From Sphingomonas flavescens (GTDB lineage Bacteria; Pseudomonadota; Alphaproteobacteria; Sphingomonadales; Sphingomonadaceae), in NCBI RefSeq assembly GCF_030866745.1, contig NZ_CP133016.1:2342001-2406000 (forward strand): a DNA stretch of 64,000 bases, in the 5' to 3' direction. Every line of letters starts with the position of its first letter. Positions within the stretch are counted from its first letter, which is position 1. Positions 35,116 through 43,036 of this stretch are shown one piece after another. The notes under the pieces are model-generated. The model made no database searches and was not told the origin of the DNA. It saw only the letters and a program-made list of their open reading frames with translations. Made by a program: the position numbers and the translations under genes.

Positions 35116-35787
35116 ATGAAGCGTTATCTACTTGCAGCAACGGCCGCGGCCGCAGTTGCTTTCGCCGCGACGCCTGCCAGTGCAGCCGTCTGCATCGGCA
35201 TTGCCGTAAATGGCGGTGCAATTTCCAATGTCGGTTGTGATGGCGGCACAGGTTCGGCCAGCTACGTATCGACCAGTGGTCCCGGTGGCTATCTGTACAA
35301 CATTGGCGGCACCGGCGCTCCAGCGCTCACGATGCCCCAGTTGCTGACCCAGTCGATCAACATTCAGCAAGCTAATGCCGCAAACGCGATTATCGACGTT
35401 TACGTCACCCAGAGCGATCTCACTTCGCTCAATTCCAGCTTGCTGAGCGCGTTCACTTCGAACACGCTGCAGGGTTTGTCTGCTACGATTAGCTCATATT
35501 ACAGCACCACGAACGCGCTTTTTGGCGGCACGTTGCTGCAAAGCTCAGTATTCAACGGTACTGGCGTTTTCAGTGGTGCAAACGCGCTGAACGTCACCGG
35601 TCCGTGGTCAGAGACGGTTCGTTACAGCCTTAACTTCAGCGGTGGTCCAGGCTCGAACTTCAACGGCACGGCCAATCTTCGCGCAGTTCCGGAACCGGCG
35701 ACTTGGGCCCTGATGCTGATGGGCTTCGGCGGAATCGGTTTTGCGATGCGTCGTCGTCGTCAGCCGATCCTCGCGCAAGTCGCGTAA
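35116..35787 (+). CDS. PEPxxWA-CTERM sorting domain protein, second copy
   Basis: The 223-residue protein has a Sec signal (LLAATAAAAVAFAATPASA) and the C-terminal signal VPEPATWALMLMGFGGIGFA followed by MRRRRQP. The Ala/Ser/Asn/Gly-rich body has no recognised domain and is unrelated to the one at 348 apart from the tag. The ATG at 35116 follows AGGGAGTTTACTC; the frame extends upstream to 35029, but without a signal peptide. It is monocistronic and ends in a terminator. It is probably anchored or released at the surface by an exosortase. Confidence 0.88.
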   Translation: MKRYLLAATAAAAVAFAATPASAAVCIGIAVNGGAISNVGCDGGTGSASYVSTSGPGGYLYNIGGTGAPALTMPQLLTQSINIQQANAANAIIDVYVTQSDLTSLNSSLLSAFTSNTLQGLSATISSYYSTTNALFGGTLLQSSVFNGTGVFSGANALNVTGPWSETVRYSLNFSGGPGSNFNGTANLRAVPEPATWALMLMGFGGIGFAMRRRRQPILAQVA

Positions 35788-35807
35788 GGCACCACCTAAA
35801 CTTTAGC

Positions 35808-35842
35808 AGCGGCCCCGGTAACTCGGGGCCGCTTTCATTTTT
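35808..35842 (+). terminator. Rho-independent terminator
   Basis: A perfect 10-bp stem (AGCGGCCCCG at 35808-35817 and CGGGGCCGCT at 35824-35833) around a 6-base loop is followed by TTCATTTTTT. It lies 20 bases after the stop of the PEPxxWA-CTERM gene on the plus strand. Confidence 0.85.
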
Positions 35843-35960
35843 TGCGATCAAGGGAGCGCTAAGCGTGCGCTTGCCCAAGGCGCATGCCGGCAGGGCGGCC
35901 AGAATCGACCTTCGCGGCCGCCCTGCCACCTCATGAATTGGCTACTAGACCGAGCGCGCG

Positions 35961-36290
35961 CTAGACGCGCTGGCGCTCAGGTAAATGTGACAGCCGCACT
36001 GTTGGATTAACCCGGCAGAGCTGCTCAAACTCAGCTGCGTTCTGCAGCCTTTCTTCAAATAGGTCCCGCGCAGCTTGCAACTGTAGCCAGTACTCCGCCG
36101 TGAGCCCCGTCGCTATTTCCAGCCGTATCGCGGTGTTTGGCGTTATCGGCGTTTTCCCTTTCAGGAGGTAGTGCATTCGCGCGCGGGAGATCCCCATGGC
36201 TGCCGCGAGTCCGACGGGCGCCAGGCGAAGATCCTTAAGCAGCGCCGACAGAACCTTTCCGGGATTAGGTGGCAATTCTTGGGATTGCAT
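35961..36290 (-). CDS. HigA-like antitoxin, XRE family (orphan)
   Basis: The protein of about 109 residues begins MQSQELPPNPGKVLSALLKD. It has the HigA helix-turn-helix: LAPVGLAAAMGISRARMHYL, then GKTPITPNTAIRLEIATGLT and EYWLQLQAARD. HigA antitoxins neutralise HigB RNases and repress their own operon. No higB-like gene lies upstream or downstream on this strand, so this is either an orphan or a general regulator. The frame extends to 36326, but the family pattern starts at the Met at 36290. Confidence 0.75.
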   Translation of the reverse strand: MQSQELPPNPGKVLSALLKDLRLAPVGLAAAMGISRARMHYLLKGKTPITPNTAIRLEIATGLTAEYWLQLQAARDLFEERLQNAAEFEQLCRVNPTVRLSHLPERQRV

Positions 36291-36486
36291 CTTCGCGAAA
36301 ATGCCAGCGAACCGATACCTCCGCAACGATCAATGATGGAGAACGCTGCTCGTCGTTGTGCCCCGGATTTTAGCTATTTTCGGCGCCCCCGAGCTAGCGG
36401 TTCAACCGGATTCAGGCGTAAATCGGCGGCCGGGCTGCCACTTTGCCCTAAAGTTGAGCCATTCGCGCAATCAGTGGAGAACAAGA

Positions 36487-36690
36487 ATGCATTTTGGTTT
36501 CACCGAAGGCGAAAGAGGAATGCGCATTGTGGCGCTTCAAACGCCGCTGGCAGCCGATTGCGCGGCAGATGAGGAGGTCGATGCTGTCATTGATGAGTTG
36601 CGAGCGGACCTTGATCGTCTTCGCGACGTCATGAAGCAAAAGCTGAAAGAGCGACCTACAAAATCATTGTTCGGCAGGTTTCATTCCTGA
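36487..36690 (+). CDS. Small coiled-coil hypothetical protein
   Basis: This 67-residue protein (MHFGFTEGERGMRIVAL at the start) has a charged helix likely to form a coiled coil (VIDELRADLDRLRDVMKQKL). The ATG has GTGGAGAACAAGA upstream, a good ribosome binding site (GGAG). I recognise no family. It is divergent from the HigA-like gene and precedes the TTCCCTG repeat region. It may be a small regulator or structural protein, but nothing in the sequence says which. Confidence 0.5.
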   Translation: MHFGFTEGERGMRIVALQTPLAADCAADEEVDAVIDELRADLDRLRDVMKQKLKERPTKSLFGRFHS

Positions 36691-36698
36691 CCGGCTGC

Positions 36699-36878
36699 TT
36701 CCCTGATACGGAGCAGCTCATTCCCTGTTAGGTCCCTGCAAATTCCCTGTTACGCACGAGCAGGGAAATCAGTAAAAATCAGCGAATTTCTAACATTTTC
36801 AGCCGCGAAATTCGGCCGAATAGAGCGATTCTGAACCGCTTTCCCTGTAAATTCCCTGCAAAACAGGGAAAACAGGGA
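36699..36878. repeat. Cluster of TTCCCTG repeats in both orientations
   Basis: The 293-base gap between two genes contains about nine copies of an octamer close to TTCCCTGT or its complement. They lie at 36699, 36721, 36733, 36743, 36761 (inverted), 36841, 36852, 36863 (inverted) and 36872 (inverted). They form two groups. The second holds a palindromic unit (TTCCCTGC, AAA, ACAGGGAA spaced by a few bases) that could fold as a hairpin. The rest of the gap holds no gene that I can see. The function is unknown. Confidence 0.75.
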
Positions 36879-36983
36879 TGCGCAGGCCGCGGCGCGCCAC
36901 GCGTTGAGTCCAAAGATCGAGGAGCCCGCTCCGCGCCGGAGCAGGCAATCAAAGATCAGGAGCGTCAGCCTAGTCGCTGCCTA

Positions 36984-37262
36984 TCAGCGGAAGTTGTCGG
37001 CGTACGCCTGGAGTTTCAGCCGCACCGGCTGCGAGGGAATCAGGTGGTAATTCAGCCCGTGCTTCTCGCAATAAGCGACGGCTGCTTCCTTCGTTGGGAA
37101 ATTCATCCGGACCTGTGGGTTGGTGTCGCCAGAGCCGTTCCATCCCGTGAGCGGATCAGGCCGCAACGGTTCGCGCCGCTCGAACTCCAGGAGCCAGCGG
37201 CCGTTGTAGGCCTTGCCGGACTGGGTCGTCTTGCGTTCGAGTTCGGAAATGCGCGCGATCAT
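36984..37262 (-). CDS. ETC complex I subunit (NDUFS4-like)
   Basis: The 92-residue protein matches the alphaproteobacterial complex I accessory subunit family: MIARISELERKTTQSGKAY, WLLEFERR, DPLTGWNGSGDT and MNFPTKEAAVAYCEKHGL. In mitochondria the equivalent subunit (NDUFS4) stabilises the NADH-binding arm of complex I. The frame is open to 37298, but the family start is the Met at 37262. It lies downstream of hrpB on the same strand, about 32 bases away. No other complex I gene is nearby, as is usual for this subunit. Confidence 0.88.
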   Translation of the reverse strand: MIARISELERKTTQSGKAYNGRWLLEFERREPLRPDPLTGWNGSGDTNPQVRMNFPTKEAAVAYCEKHGLNYHLIPSQPVRLKLQAYADNFR

Positions 37263-37294
37263 GCACGGACGAGTGGCTGACTGTGGTCGCGGAA

Positions 37295-39745
37295 TCAAGG
37301 TCTAGCCGACGCGCGCTTCGTCTTGAGCGTTGGGGCGGCGGCGGCGGGATCGTCGGGCCACGGATGCCTTGGGTAGCGGCCACGCATGTCTTTCGCCACG
37401 TCGCGCCAGCTCCCGCCCCAAAAGCCAGGCAGGTCGCGTGTGGTCTGGATCGGCCGGCCCGCGGGCGAGGTTATCGAAAGAATCAGCGGTACGCCGCCGC
37501 CCCCAATCATGGGGTGGGCGGACAGGCCAAACAACGCCTGCGGGCGAACTTCCACGGTGGGTCCTCCAGCGGCTGTATAGTCGATCGCGTGACGGCTTCC
37601 CGCCGGGCTGACGAAATCGGCCGGCGCGAGCGCCTCCAGACGACGGGCTGCCGCGTAGCTCAAGAGGGCCATGAGTCCCGATTGAAGTGCAGCCGGCGAA
37701 ATATCGCTGAGCCGTCGCTTTCCCGTGAGCAGCGGCGCCAGCCATTCGTCGGCGCAATCGAGCAAGCTTTGGTCGTCGAGAGTCGGAACCGTTTCTTCAA
37801 TCTGAGCGGCAAAAGCGGCGCGGGCGCGGAATTGCGGCGTCTGTTCGTTCCAAGGCAGCATCTCCAAGCCATGTTCGCGGACGCCGCCGAGAAGCGCCTG
37901 CTCGATAGCATTGGTATCGGGGTTCGGATCGGGACCGCTAGTAAGTCGGATCGCGCCGAGGCGCCGGGAGCGTGTCGGCGTCACCGCGCCGGTCGCCGCG
38001 TCGAAGTCGCCCTCATGCCTGGTTTCGATGCGGTCGCCGAACAACTCCAGCACCGCGTCCTCAGCTATCCTAACCGCGGAAAGAATGCGTGGCCCGGACG
38101 CATGGCCCGCGACCTCGCCAACGGCCAGCCATTGGCTTGCCGCAAGTGAGGAGGCGGGGTCGAGGCGGAACCCTCGGCCACCCACGGACTGCCAATGCTC
38201 GCCCGATGCATCGCGCCGGCGAGACACCCGGTCGGGAAAGGCGAGTGCGAGTGCGGTGCCAAGCTGGGGCTCGCTGACGCTAGCGTCAGCTACCTCCAGC
38301 CGCTTGCGCCAGCCTGATGCGAGTTTGCGGGCAGCCTCGGCACGGGCAGACCGATCCGAACGCCAGCGCCGCCAGCGGAGTTCGAGATCCGGGTCGTTAC
38401 CCCCAAGCCCGCGTTCGCTAAGCAAAGCCGCGACATCCGCTGCCGCCGCGCCGAAGCCGCGATCCCGCGCTTCCAGCAACATGTGTGCAAGGCGCGGCTC
38501 AAGCGGCAGTCGCGCAAGAGCGCGGCCATGCGGCGTAACGCGCCCGTCTTCGCCAACCGCGCCGAGGTAAAGGAGCCGCCGCTTGGCCTCGCTGAGCGCC
38601 GCATCCGTCGGCGGATCAAGGAACGGCAGTTGTCGAGGATCGGCTGCACCCCACAGCAGGCACGTCAGCAGCAAGCTTGAGAGATTTGCCTCCAGGATCT
38701 CCGGCGGATCGTGGGCGGGAAGGGAGGCATTGGCCGCTTCCTCCCACAGGCGGATCGCGACGCCGGGCGCCTGGCGCGCCGCGCGGCCTGCTCGCTGGGT
38801 CACTGCAGCGCGGCTGGCCCGCTCGGTGGTGAGCCGCGTCAGCCCGGCGCCGCGATCATAGCGCGGGCGACGCGCCAAGCCGCTGTCGACGACGATGCGA
38901 ACATCTTCGAGCGTCACGCTGGTTTCGGCGATGCTGGTGGCGAGCACGACCTTCCGGCGGCCAGTCGGTGGCGCCGCCAGCGCCGTACGCTGCAAGACGG
39001 GTTCGACCCCGCCGTGAAGCTTATGGAGGTCGACATCGGCGGACAGGTTTTCCAACGCCGCGGCGGCGCGTTCGATCTCCGCGACGCCGGGCAGGAACGC
39101 CAGCAACGATCCTTCGCGGTCGCGAAGGGCTGATCTTATGGTCGCCGCCATCTGCGGTTCGAGCCGCGCCGCGGCATCGCGGCCGACGTACTCTATTTCT
39201 AGCGGATAGCTGTTGCCTTCGCTGACGACCGTCGGCGGATACTCGAGGAGTCTTTCGAAGCGCTCGACATCCAGCGTTGCCGACATTGCCACGAGCTTCA
39301 GATCCGGGCGCAACGCAGAAGCGGCGTCCAGTGCCAGCGCGAGCGCAAGATCATTGTCGAGGCTTCGCTCGTGGACTTCGTCGAACAAGACGGCCGACAC
39401 GCCGGCCAGCTCCGGATCCGACTGGATACGCGCCAGGAACACGCCATGGGTCATGGCCACTACGCGTGTGCCTTTGCCCATCCTCGAATCGAGCCGCGTC
39501 GCATATCCAATGGTTTGACCCGGCGCTTCACCGAGCTGGGCGGCCATGAATTCGGCGGCCGACCGCGCGGCCAAGCGTCTCGGCACCAGCAGGAGAACTT
39601 CTCCGGTGCACCAGCCCTCTGCCAGCAGCGCCGGAGCGACTTTTGTCGTCTTGCCGGCGCCGGGCGGCGCAATCAGCAGCGCACGCGCGTTGCCCTGCAA
39701 GGCTGCCAGCAAGTCTGGCAGGACTTGGTCGATCGGCAGTATCAT
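37295..39745 (-). CDS. hrpB: ATP-dependent helicase HrpB
   Basis: The 816-residue DEAH-type helicase has Walker A LIAPPGAGKTTKVAPAL (Lys32), DEVHERSLDNDLALAL as motif II, SATLDVERF as motif III, and VLATSIAETSVTLEDVRIVV and TQRAGRAARQAPG from the second RecA-like domain. The C-terminal third is the HrpB-specific region. HrpB proteins are RNA helicase-like, of poorly defined role. The length fits the family. The start is ATG at 39745, overlapping the stop of a tiny possible gene by 4 bases. Confidence 0.93.
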   Translation of the reverse strand: MILPIDQVLPDLLAALQGNARALLIAPPGAGKTTKVAPALLAEGWCTGEVLLLVPRRLAARSAAEFMAAQLGEAPGQTIGYATRLDSRMGKGTRVVAMTHGVFLARIQSDPELAGVSAVLFDEVHERSLDNDLALALALDAASALRPDLKLVAMSATLDVERFERLLEYPPTVVSEGNSYPLEIEYVGRDAAARLEPQMAATIRSALRDREGSLLAFLPGVAEIERAAAALENLSADVDLHKLHGGVEPVLQRTALAAPPTGRRKVVLATSIAETSVTLEDVRIVVDSGLARRPRYDRGAGLTRLTTERASRAAVTQRAGRAARQAPGVAIRLWEEAANASLPAHDPPEILEANLSSLLLTCLLWGAADPRQLPFLDPPTDAALSEAKRRLLYLGAVGEDGRVTPHGRALARLPLEPRLAHMLLEARDRGFGAAAADVAALLSERGLGGNDPDLELRWRRWRSDRSARAEAARKLASGWRKRLEVADASVSEPQLGTALALAFPDRVSRRRDASGEHWQSVGGRGFRLDPASSLAASQWLAVGEVAGHASGPRILSAVRIAEDAVLELFGDRIETRHEGDFDAATGAVTPTRSRRLGAIRLTSGPDPNPDTNAIEQALLGGVREHGLEMLPWNEQTPQFRARAAFAAQIEETVPTLDDQSLLDCADEWLAPLLTGKRRLSDISPAALQSGLMALLSYAAARRLEALAPADFVSPAGSRHAIDYTAAGGPTVEVRPQALFGLSAHPMIGGGGVPLILSITSPAGRPIQTTRDLPGFWGGSWRDVAKDMRGRYPRHPWPDDPAAAAPTLKTKRASARP

Positions 39746-39852
39746 CCGCGAATGTTCCGAATGTTCACAGTGACGGGCCGGTTTCCGCGCCTTCCTGCCA
39801 TCATGATCACGCGGCGGTCGAGTTCATCGAGGCGCCGCTGTTGCGCAAGCAC
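39742..39852 (-). CDS. Possible 36-residue peptide, translationally coupled to hrpB
   Basis: A short frame begins at GTG 39852 and ends at a TGA that overlaps the hrpB ATG as ATGA. The product would start VLAQQRRLDELDRRVIMM and end with TVNIRNIRG. It is helical and highly charged. The ribosome binding site is weak, and I recognise no homolog. The overlap with hrpB is the main argument for it, and it may still be non-coding. Confidence 0.2.
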   Translation of the reverse strand: MLAQQRRLDELDRRVIMMAGRRGNRPVTVNIRNIRG

Positions 39853-39871
39853 GGGCCTGTAGGACAGCGCC

Positions 39872-40885
39872 TCAGAAAGCGCGGGCGACCGCGAATTCGG
39901 CGGCCTCGGTCAGCGCGGCCTTGGCCTTGCCGGCGGGGAACATGGCGAGCGCATCGATTGCCCGGCGGCCGTAGAGCCTCGCGCGTTCCAGGGTGTCGGC
40001 GAGCGCGTCGGTCTGGCGAAGCATCCGAATGGCCAACGCGAGGTCCTCGTCGTCCACACGCTTGCCGCCGATGGCATCGCGCCAGAAGTCGCGGTCGTCG
40101 TCGCTGCCGCGGGCATAGGCGAGGATGACCGGCAGCGTCATCTTGCCGTCGCGAAAGTCGTCGCCGACGCCCTTGCCCATGGTCGCGGCGTCGGAGTCGT
40201 AGTCGATCACGTCGTCGCTTAGCTGGAAGGCGATGCCGAGATTGCGGCCGTAAGCTTCGAGGGCCTGCTCCGCATCTTCGCCCGCTTCCGCGACCACCGG
40301 CGAGATGCGGCAGGCGGCGGCGAATAGGGCGGCCGTCTTGGCGCTGATGATCTGCAGATAATGGTCTTCGTCGGTTTCGATCCGGCGCTGCGCTGTGAGC
40401 TGATCGACTTCGCCTTCGGCGATCACCGCGGAGGCGTGGCTGAGGATCCGGAGCACCTTTAGGCTGCCGTCTTCCACCATAAGCTCGAAAGCGCGACTGA
40501 ACAGGAAATCGCCGACCAGAACGCTGGCCGGGTTGCCCCAGATGAGGTTGGCCGTGCGCTTGCCGCGCCGCATGCCAGAGCCATCGACGACATCGTCGTG
40601 GAGCAGGGTCGCGGTGTGGATGAATTCGACGGCGGCCGCGAGCTTGTGATGACGGGTGCCGGGGTAGCCGAGCAATGCTGCGCTCGCGAGGGTCAGCATG
40701 GGCCGCATCCGCTTGCCGCCGCCGGCGATCAGGTGACCGGCAAGCTCCGGGATAAGCGCGACCTTGCTCTGCATGCGGTCGAGGATGACGGCGTTGACGC
40801 CGTTCATGTCGCTGGCGACCAGCGCCATCAGCGCTTCGAGCGACGGGGGCTTGCGGACTGGAAGGTCGTGAATGGTGGCGGACAC
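39872..40885 (-). CDS. Polyprenyl diphosphate synthase (octaprenyl/decaprenyl type)
   Basis: The 337-residue trans-prenyltransferase shows both aspartate-rich motifs, LLHDDVVDGSGMRRGKRTAN (FARM, DD97-98 and D101) and AFQLSDDVIDYDSD (SARM), plus GGGKRMRPMLTLASAALLG. It should condense isopentenyl diphosphate units to make the long side chain of ubiquinone (and perhaps other polyprenyl products). The chain length is not decided by these residues. It is monocistronic; hrpB lies downstream. Confidence 0.9.
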   Translation of the reverse strand: MSATIHDLPVRKPPSLEALMALVASDMNGVNAVILDRMQSKVALIPELAGHLIAGGGKRMRPMLTLASAALLGYPGTRHHKLAAAVEFIHTATLLHDDVVDGSGMRRGKRTANLIWGNPASVLVGDFLFSRAFELMVEDGSLKVLRILSHASAVIAEGEVDQLTAQRRIETDEDHYLQIISAKTAALFAAACRISPVVAEAGEDAEQALEAYGRNLGIAFQLSDDVIDYDSDAATMGKGVGDDFRDGKMTLPVILAYARGSDDDRDFWRDAIGGKRVDDEDLALAIRMLRQTDALADTLERARLYGRRAIDALAMFPAGKAKAALTEAAEFAVARAF

Positions 40886-40926
40886 GGCGCCGCCCTAGCC
40901 GGACAGCGCCGTTTTATCAAAGCCGC

Positions 40927-42948
40927 TTACCAGACGTGCACGCGCTCCTCGGGCGGCAGGTAGAGCTTGTCGCCAGGCTGCACGTTGAACGCCTTGTACC
41001 AGGGGTCGAAATTGCGGACGATTCCGTCCACCCGGTATTGGTCGGGGCTGTGCGGGTTGCTCAGCAACTGCTGTCTCAGCGCACCCTCGCGGCGCTTGCC
41101 CTGCCATGCTTGCGCGTAGGCGATGAAGAAGCGCTGGTCGCCGGTGTAGCCGTCGATGATTGGCGGCTCGCCGTGACGCGCGACGTAGCGGCGGTAAGCG
41201 GCGTAAGCCGTCTCCAGCCCGCCAAGATCGGCAAGGTTCTCGCCTAGCGTCAGCCGGCCCTTGATATGCACGCCGGGGATCGGCTCATACTGATCGAACT
41301 GGGCGGCGAGGCGGTCGGCCTTCACCTTGTACTTGGCGGCAGTCGCGGGCGTCCACCAGTCGCGCAGGCGTCCCTTGGCGTCATATTGGCGACCTTGGTC
41401 GTCAAAGCCGTGGCCCATTTCGTGGCCGATCGTGGTGGCGCCGGTCTCGGCGTAATTGACCGCCGGATCGGCGTTCGCGTCGAAGAAGGGCGGCTGCAGG
41501 ATCGCCGCGGGAACGGTGATCTGGTTCAGGGTCGGATCGTAATAGGCGTTCACCGTCTGCGGCGTCATTTCCCACAATCCGCGATCGACGGGGTTGGGGA
41601 AACGCTTCAACTGAAGCTGCCACAGGAAGTTTTCCGTGGCGATTTCGTTGGCGAGCGGATCGGTGCGGCTGATCTGCAGAGAGGAATAATCTATCCACTT
41701 CTTCGGGTGGCCGATGCGCGGATCGAAGGTGCCGAGCTTTTCAAGCGCCTTGGCGCGGGTGGTCGCGTCCATCCACGAAGCGCCACTGATCTTCTCACGA
41801 TAGGCTTCGCGCATGTCGGCGACGAGCTCGTCGGCCATGCGGGAGGTGTTCGCCGGCCAATATTGCGCGACGTAGAGCTGACCGACCGCTTCGCCGAGGC
41901 TTTCGTCTAGCAACTCCATGCCTCGCTTCCAGCGGGCACGCTGCTCGGGAACGTCATTCAACGTGCGGCCGTAGAAACCGAAGCGGGCGTCGTCGAACGC
42001 CTTCGGCAGCTTGTCGGCATGATCGCTGAGGAACCGGAAGGTGAGGTATTCCTTCCAGGTGCTAAGCGGCACGTCGGCGATGCGCTTACCCGCGGCGGCG
42101 ACCGCGGTTGTTTCCGCCACGTCGACCTTTTTTGCCGCGCCGAGGCCCATCGACTGCAGCGTTTCGGCCCAGTTAAACTGCGGCGCGAGCTTCATCAGTT
42201 GCGCGCGGGTCATCGGATTGTGCGTCGCGACCGGATCACGGCGGCGCTCGGGCGTCCACTGGTCCTTCGCCAGCCGCGTCTCGAGCGCGATGATGCGGTC
42301 CGCGCGGCCGGCGGCGTCGGGCAGGCCAGCGAGCGTGCTGAGATCGATGATGTACTGACGATAGGCCTTGCGGATCTTGTCGTACTTCTCGCCCGTCAGC
42401 AGGTAATAATCGCGTGTGGGAAGGCCAAGGCGCGCCTGGCCGGCCACGGCCGTGTAACGGGTGGGATCGTCCTGATCCGTGGAGATGCCGAGGTAGATGG
42501 GCGCGGCATAGGAAGGCTGCGCCATGAGCTTCACCAACTCGGCACGGTTCGCAACAGCGTCGATCTTGGCAAGGTAGGGCTTGGCCGGATCGAGGCCGCG
42601 GGCCTCGATACCCTTCTCGTCCATCCACGCGGCGTAGGCATTGCCAATCTTCTGCGCGATCGGCGAGCCGGGCTTGGCCGTCTCGGCCTCGACCATCTTC
42701 TTGACCTGCTGCTCGATCTCGTCCGGCAACTCGTAATTATAACCAGCGCCCGTCTTGTCGGCCGGAATCTGATAGTTCTTCAGCCAGGTGCCTTCGGCAT
42801 ATTCGAAGAAGCCGTCGCCCGGCTTCACGTTCTTGTTCATGTCCTTGGTTTCGACGCCCCAGGTGCCGTAGCGCGGTCCGGCGGCAAGCAGGATCGACGG
42901 AATTGCAGCGGCAAGCGCGCCAGTCAGCAACAAGTGGCGGAAACGCAT
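40927..42948 (-). CDS. M13 family metallopeptidase (neprilysin-like)
   Basis: The 673-residue secreted protein has a signal peptide (LLLTGALAAAIPSILLAAG) and a long N-terminal M13 domain (WGVETKDMNKNVKPGDGFFE). The catalytic part has TIGHEMGHGFDDQGRQYDA (the HExxH zinc site), GENLADLGGLETAYAAYRR (the third ligand Glu) and NVQPGDKLYLPPEERVHVW at the end. The ATG at 42948 has GGGGAGGA upstream; longer frames add no signal peptide. It should degrade peptides in the periplasm or outside the cell. It is monocistronic. Confidence 0.92.
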   Translation of the reverse strand: MRFRHLLLTGALAAAIPSILLAAGPRYGTWGVETKDMNKNVKPGDGFFEYAEGTWLKNYQIPADKTGAGYNYELPDEIEQQVKKMVEAETAKPGSPIAQKIGNAYAAWMDEKGIEARGLDPAKPYLAKIDAVANRAELVKLMAQPSYAAPIYLGISTDQDDPTRYTAVAGQARLGLPTRDYYLLTGEKYDKIRKAYRQYIIDLSTLAGLPDAAGRADRIIALETRLAKDQWTPERRRDPVATHNPMTRAQLMKLAPQFNWAETLQSMGLGAAKKVDVAETTAVAAAGKRIADVPLSTWKEYLTFRFLSDHADKLPKAFDDARFGFYGRTLNDVPEQRARWKRGMELLDESLGEAVGQLYVAQYWPANTSRMADELVADMREAYREKISGASWMDATTRAKALEKLGTFDPRIGHPKKWIDYSSLQISRTDPLANEIATENFLWQLQLKRFPNPVDRGLWEMTPQTVNAYYDPTLNQITVPAAILQPPFFDANADPAVNYAETGATTIGHEMGHGFDDQGRQYDAKGRLRDWWTPATAAKYKVKADRLAAQFDQYEPIPGVHIKGRLTLGENLADLGGLETAYAAYRRYVARHGEPPIIDGYTGDQRFFIAYAQAWQGKRREGALRQQLLSNPHSPDQYRVDGIVRNFDPWYKAFNVQPGDKLYLPPEERVHVW

Positions 42949-43036
42949 AGGAAACTTCCTCCCCGAATCATTGGCGCGAACCCTAATCGCGGCGCTTGGC
43001 CGTGCAATCGCCAATTCGACGAAAGGGCCGTCTGCG

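Noticed and set aside
36699..36878. CRISPR array
   Set aside because: The TTCCCTG repeats are only 8 bases long, irregularly spaced and in both orientations. No cas gene is present.
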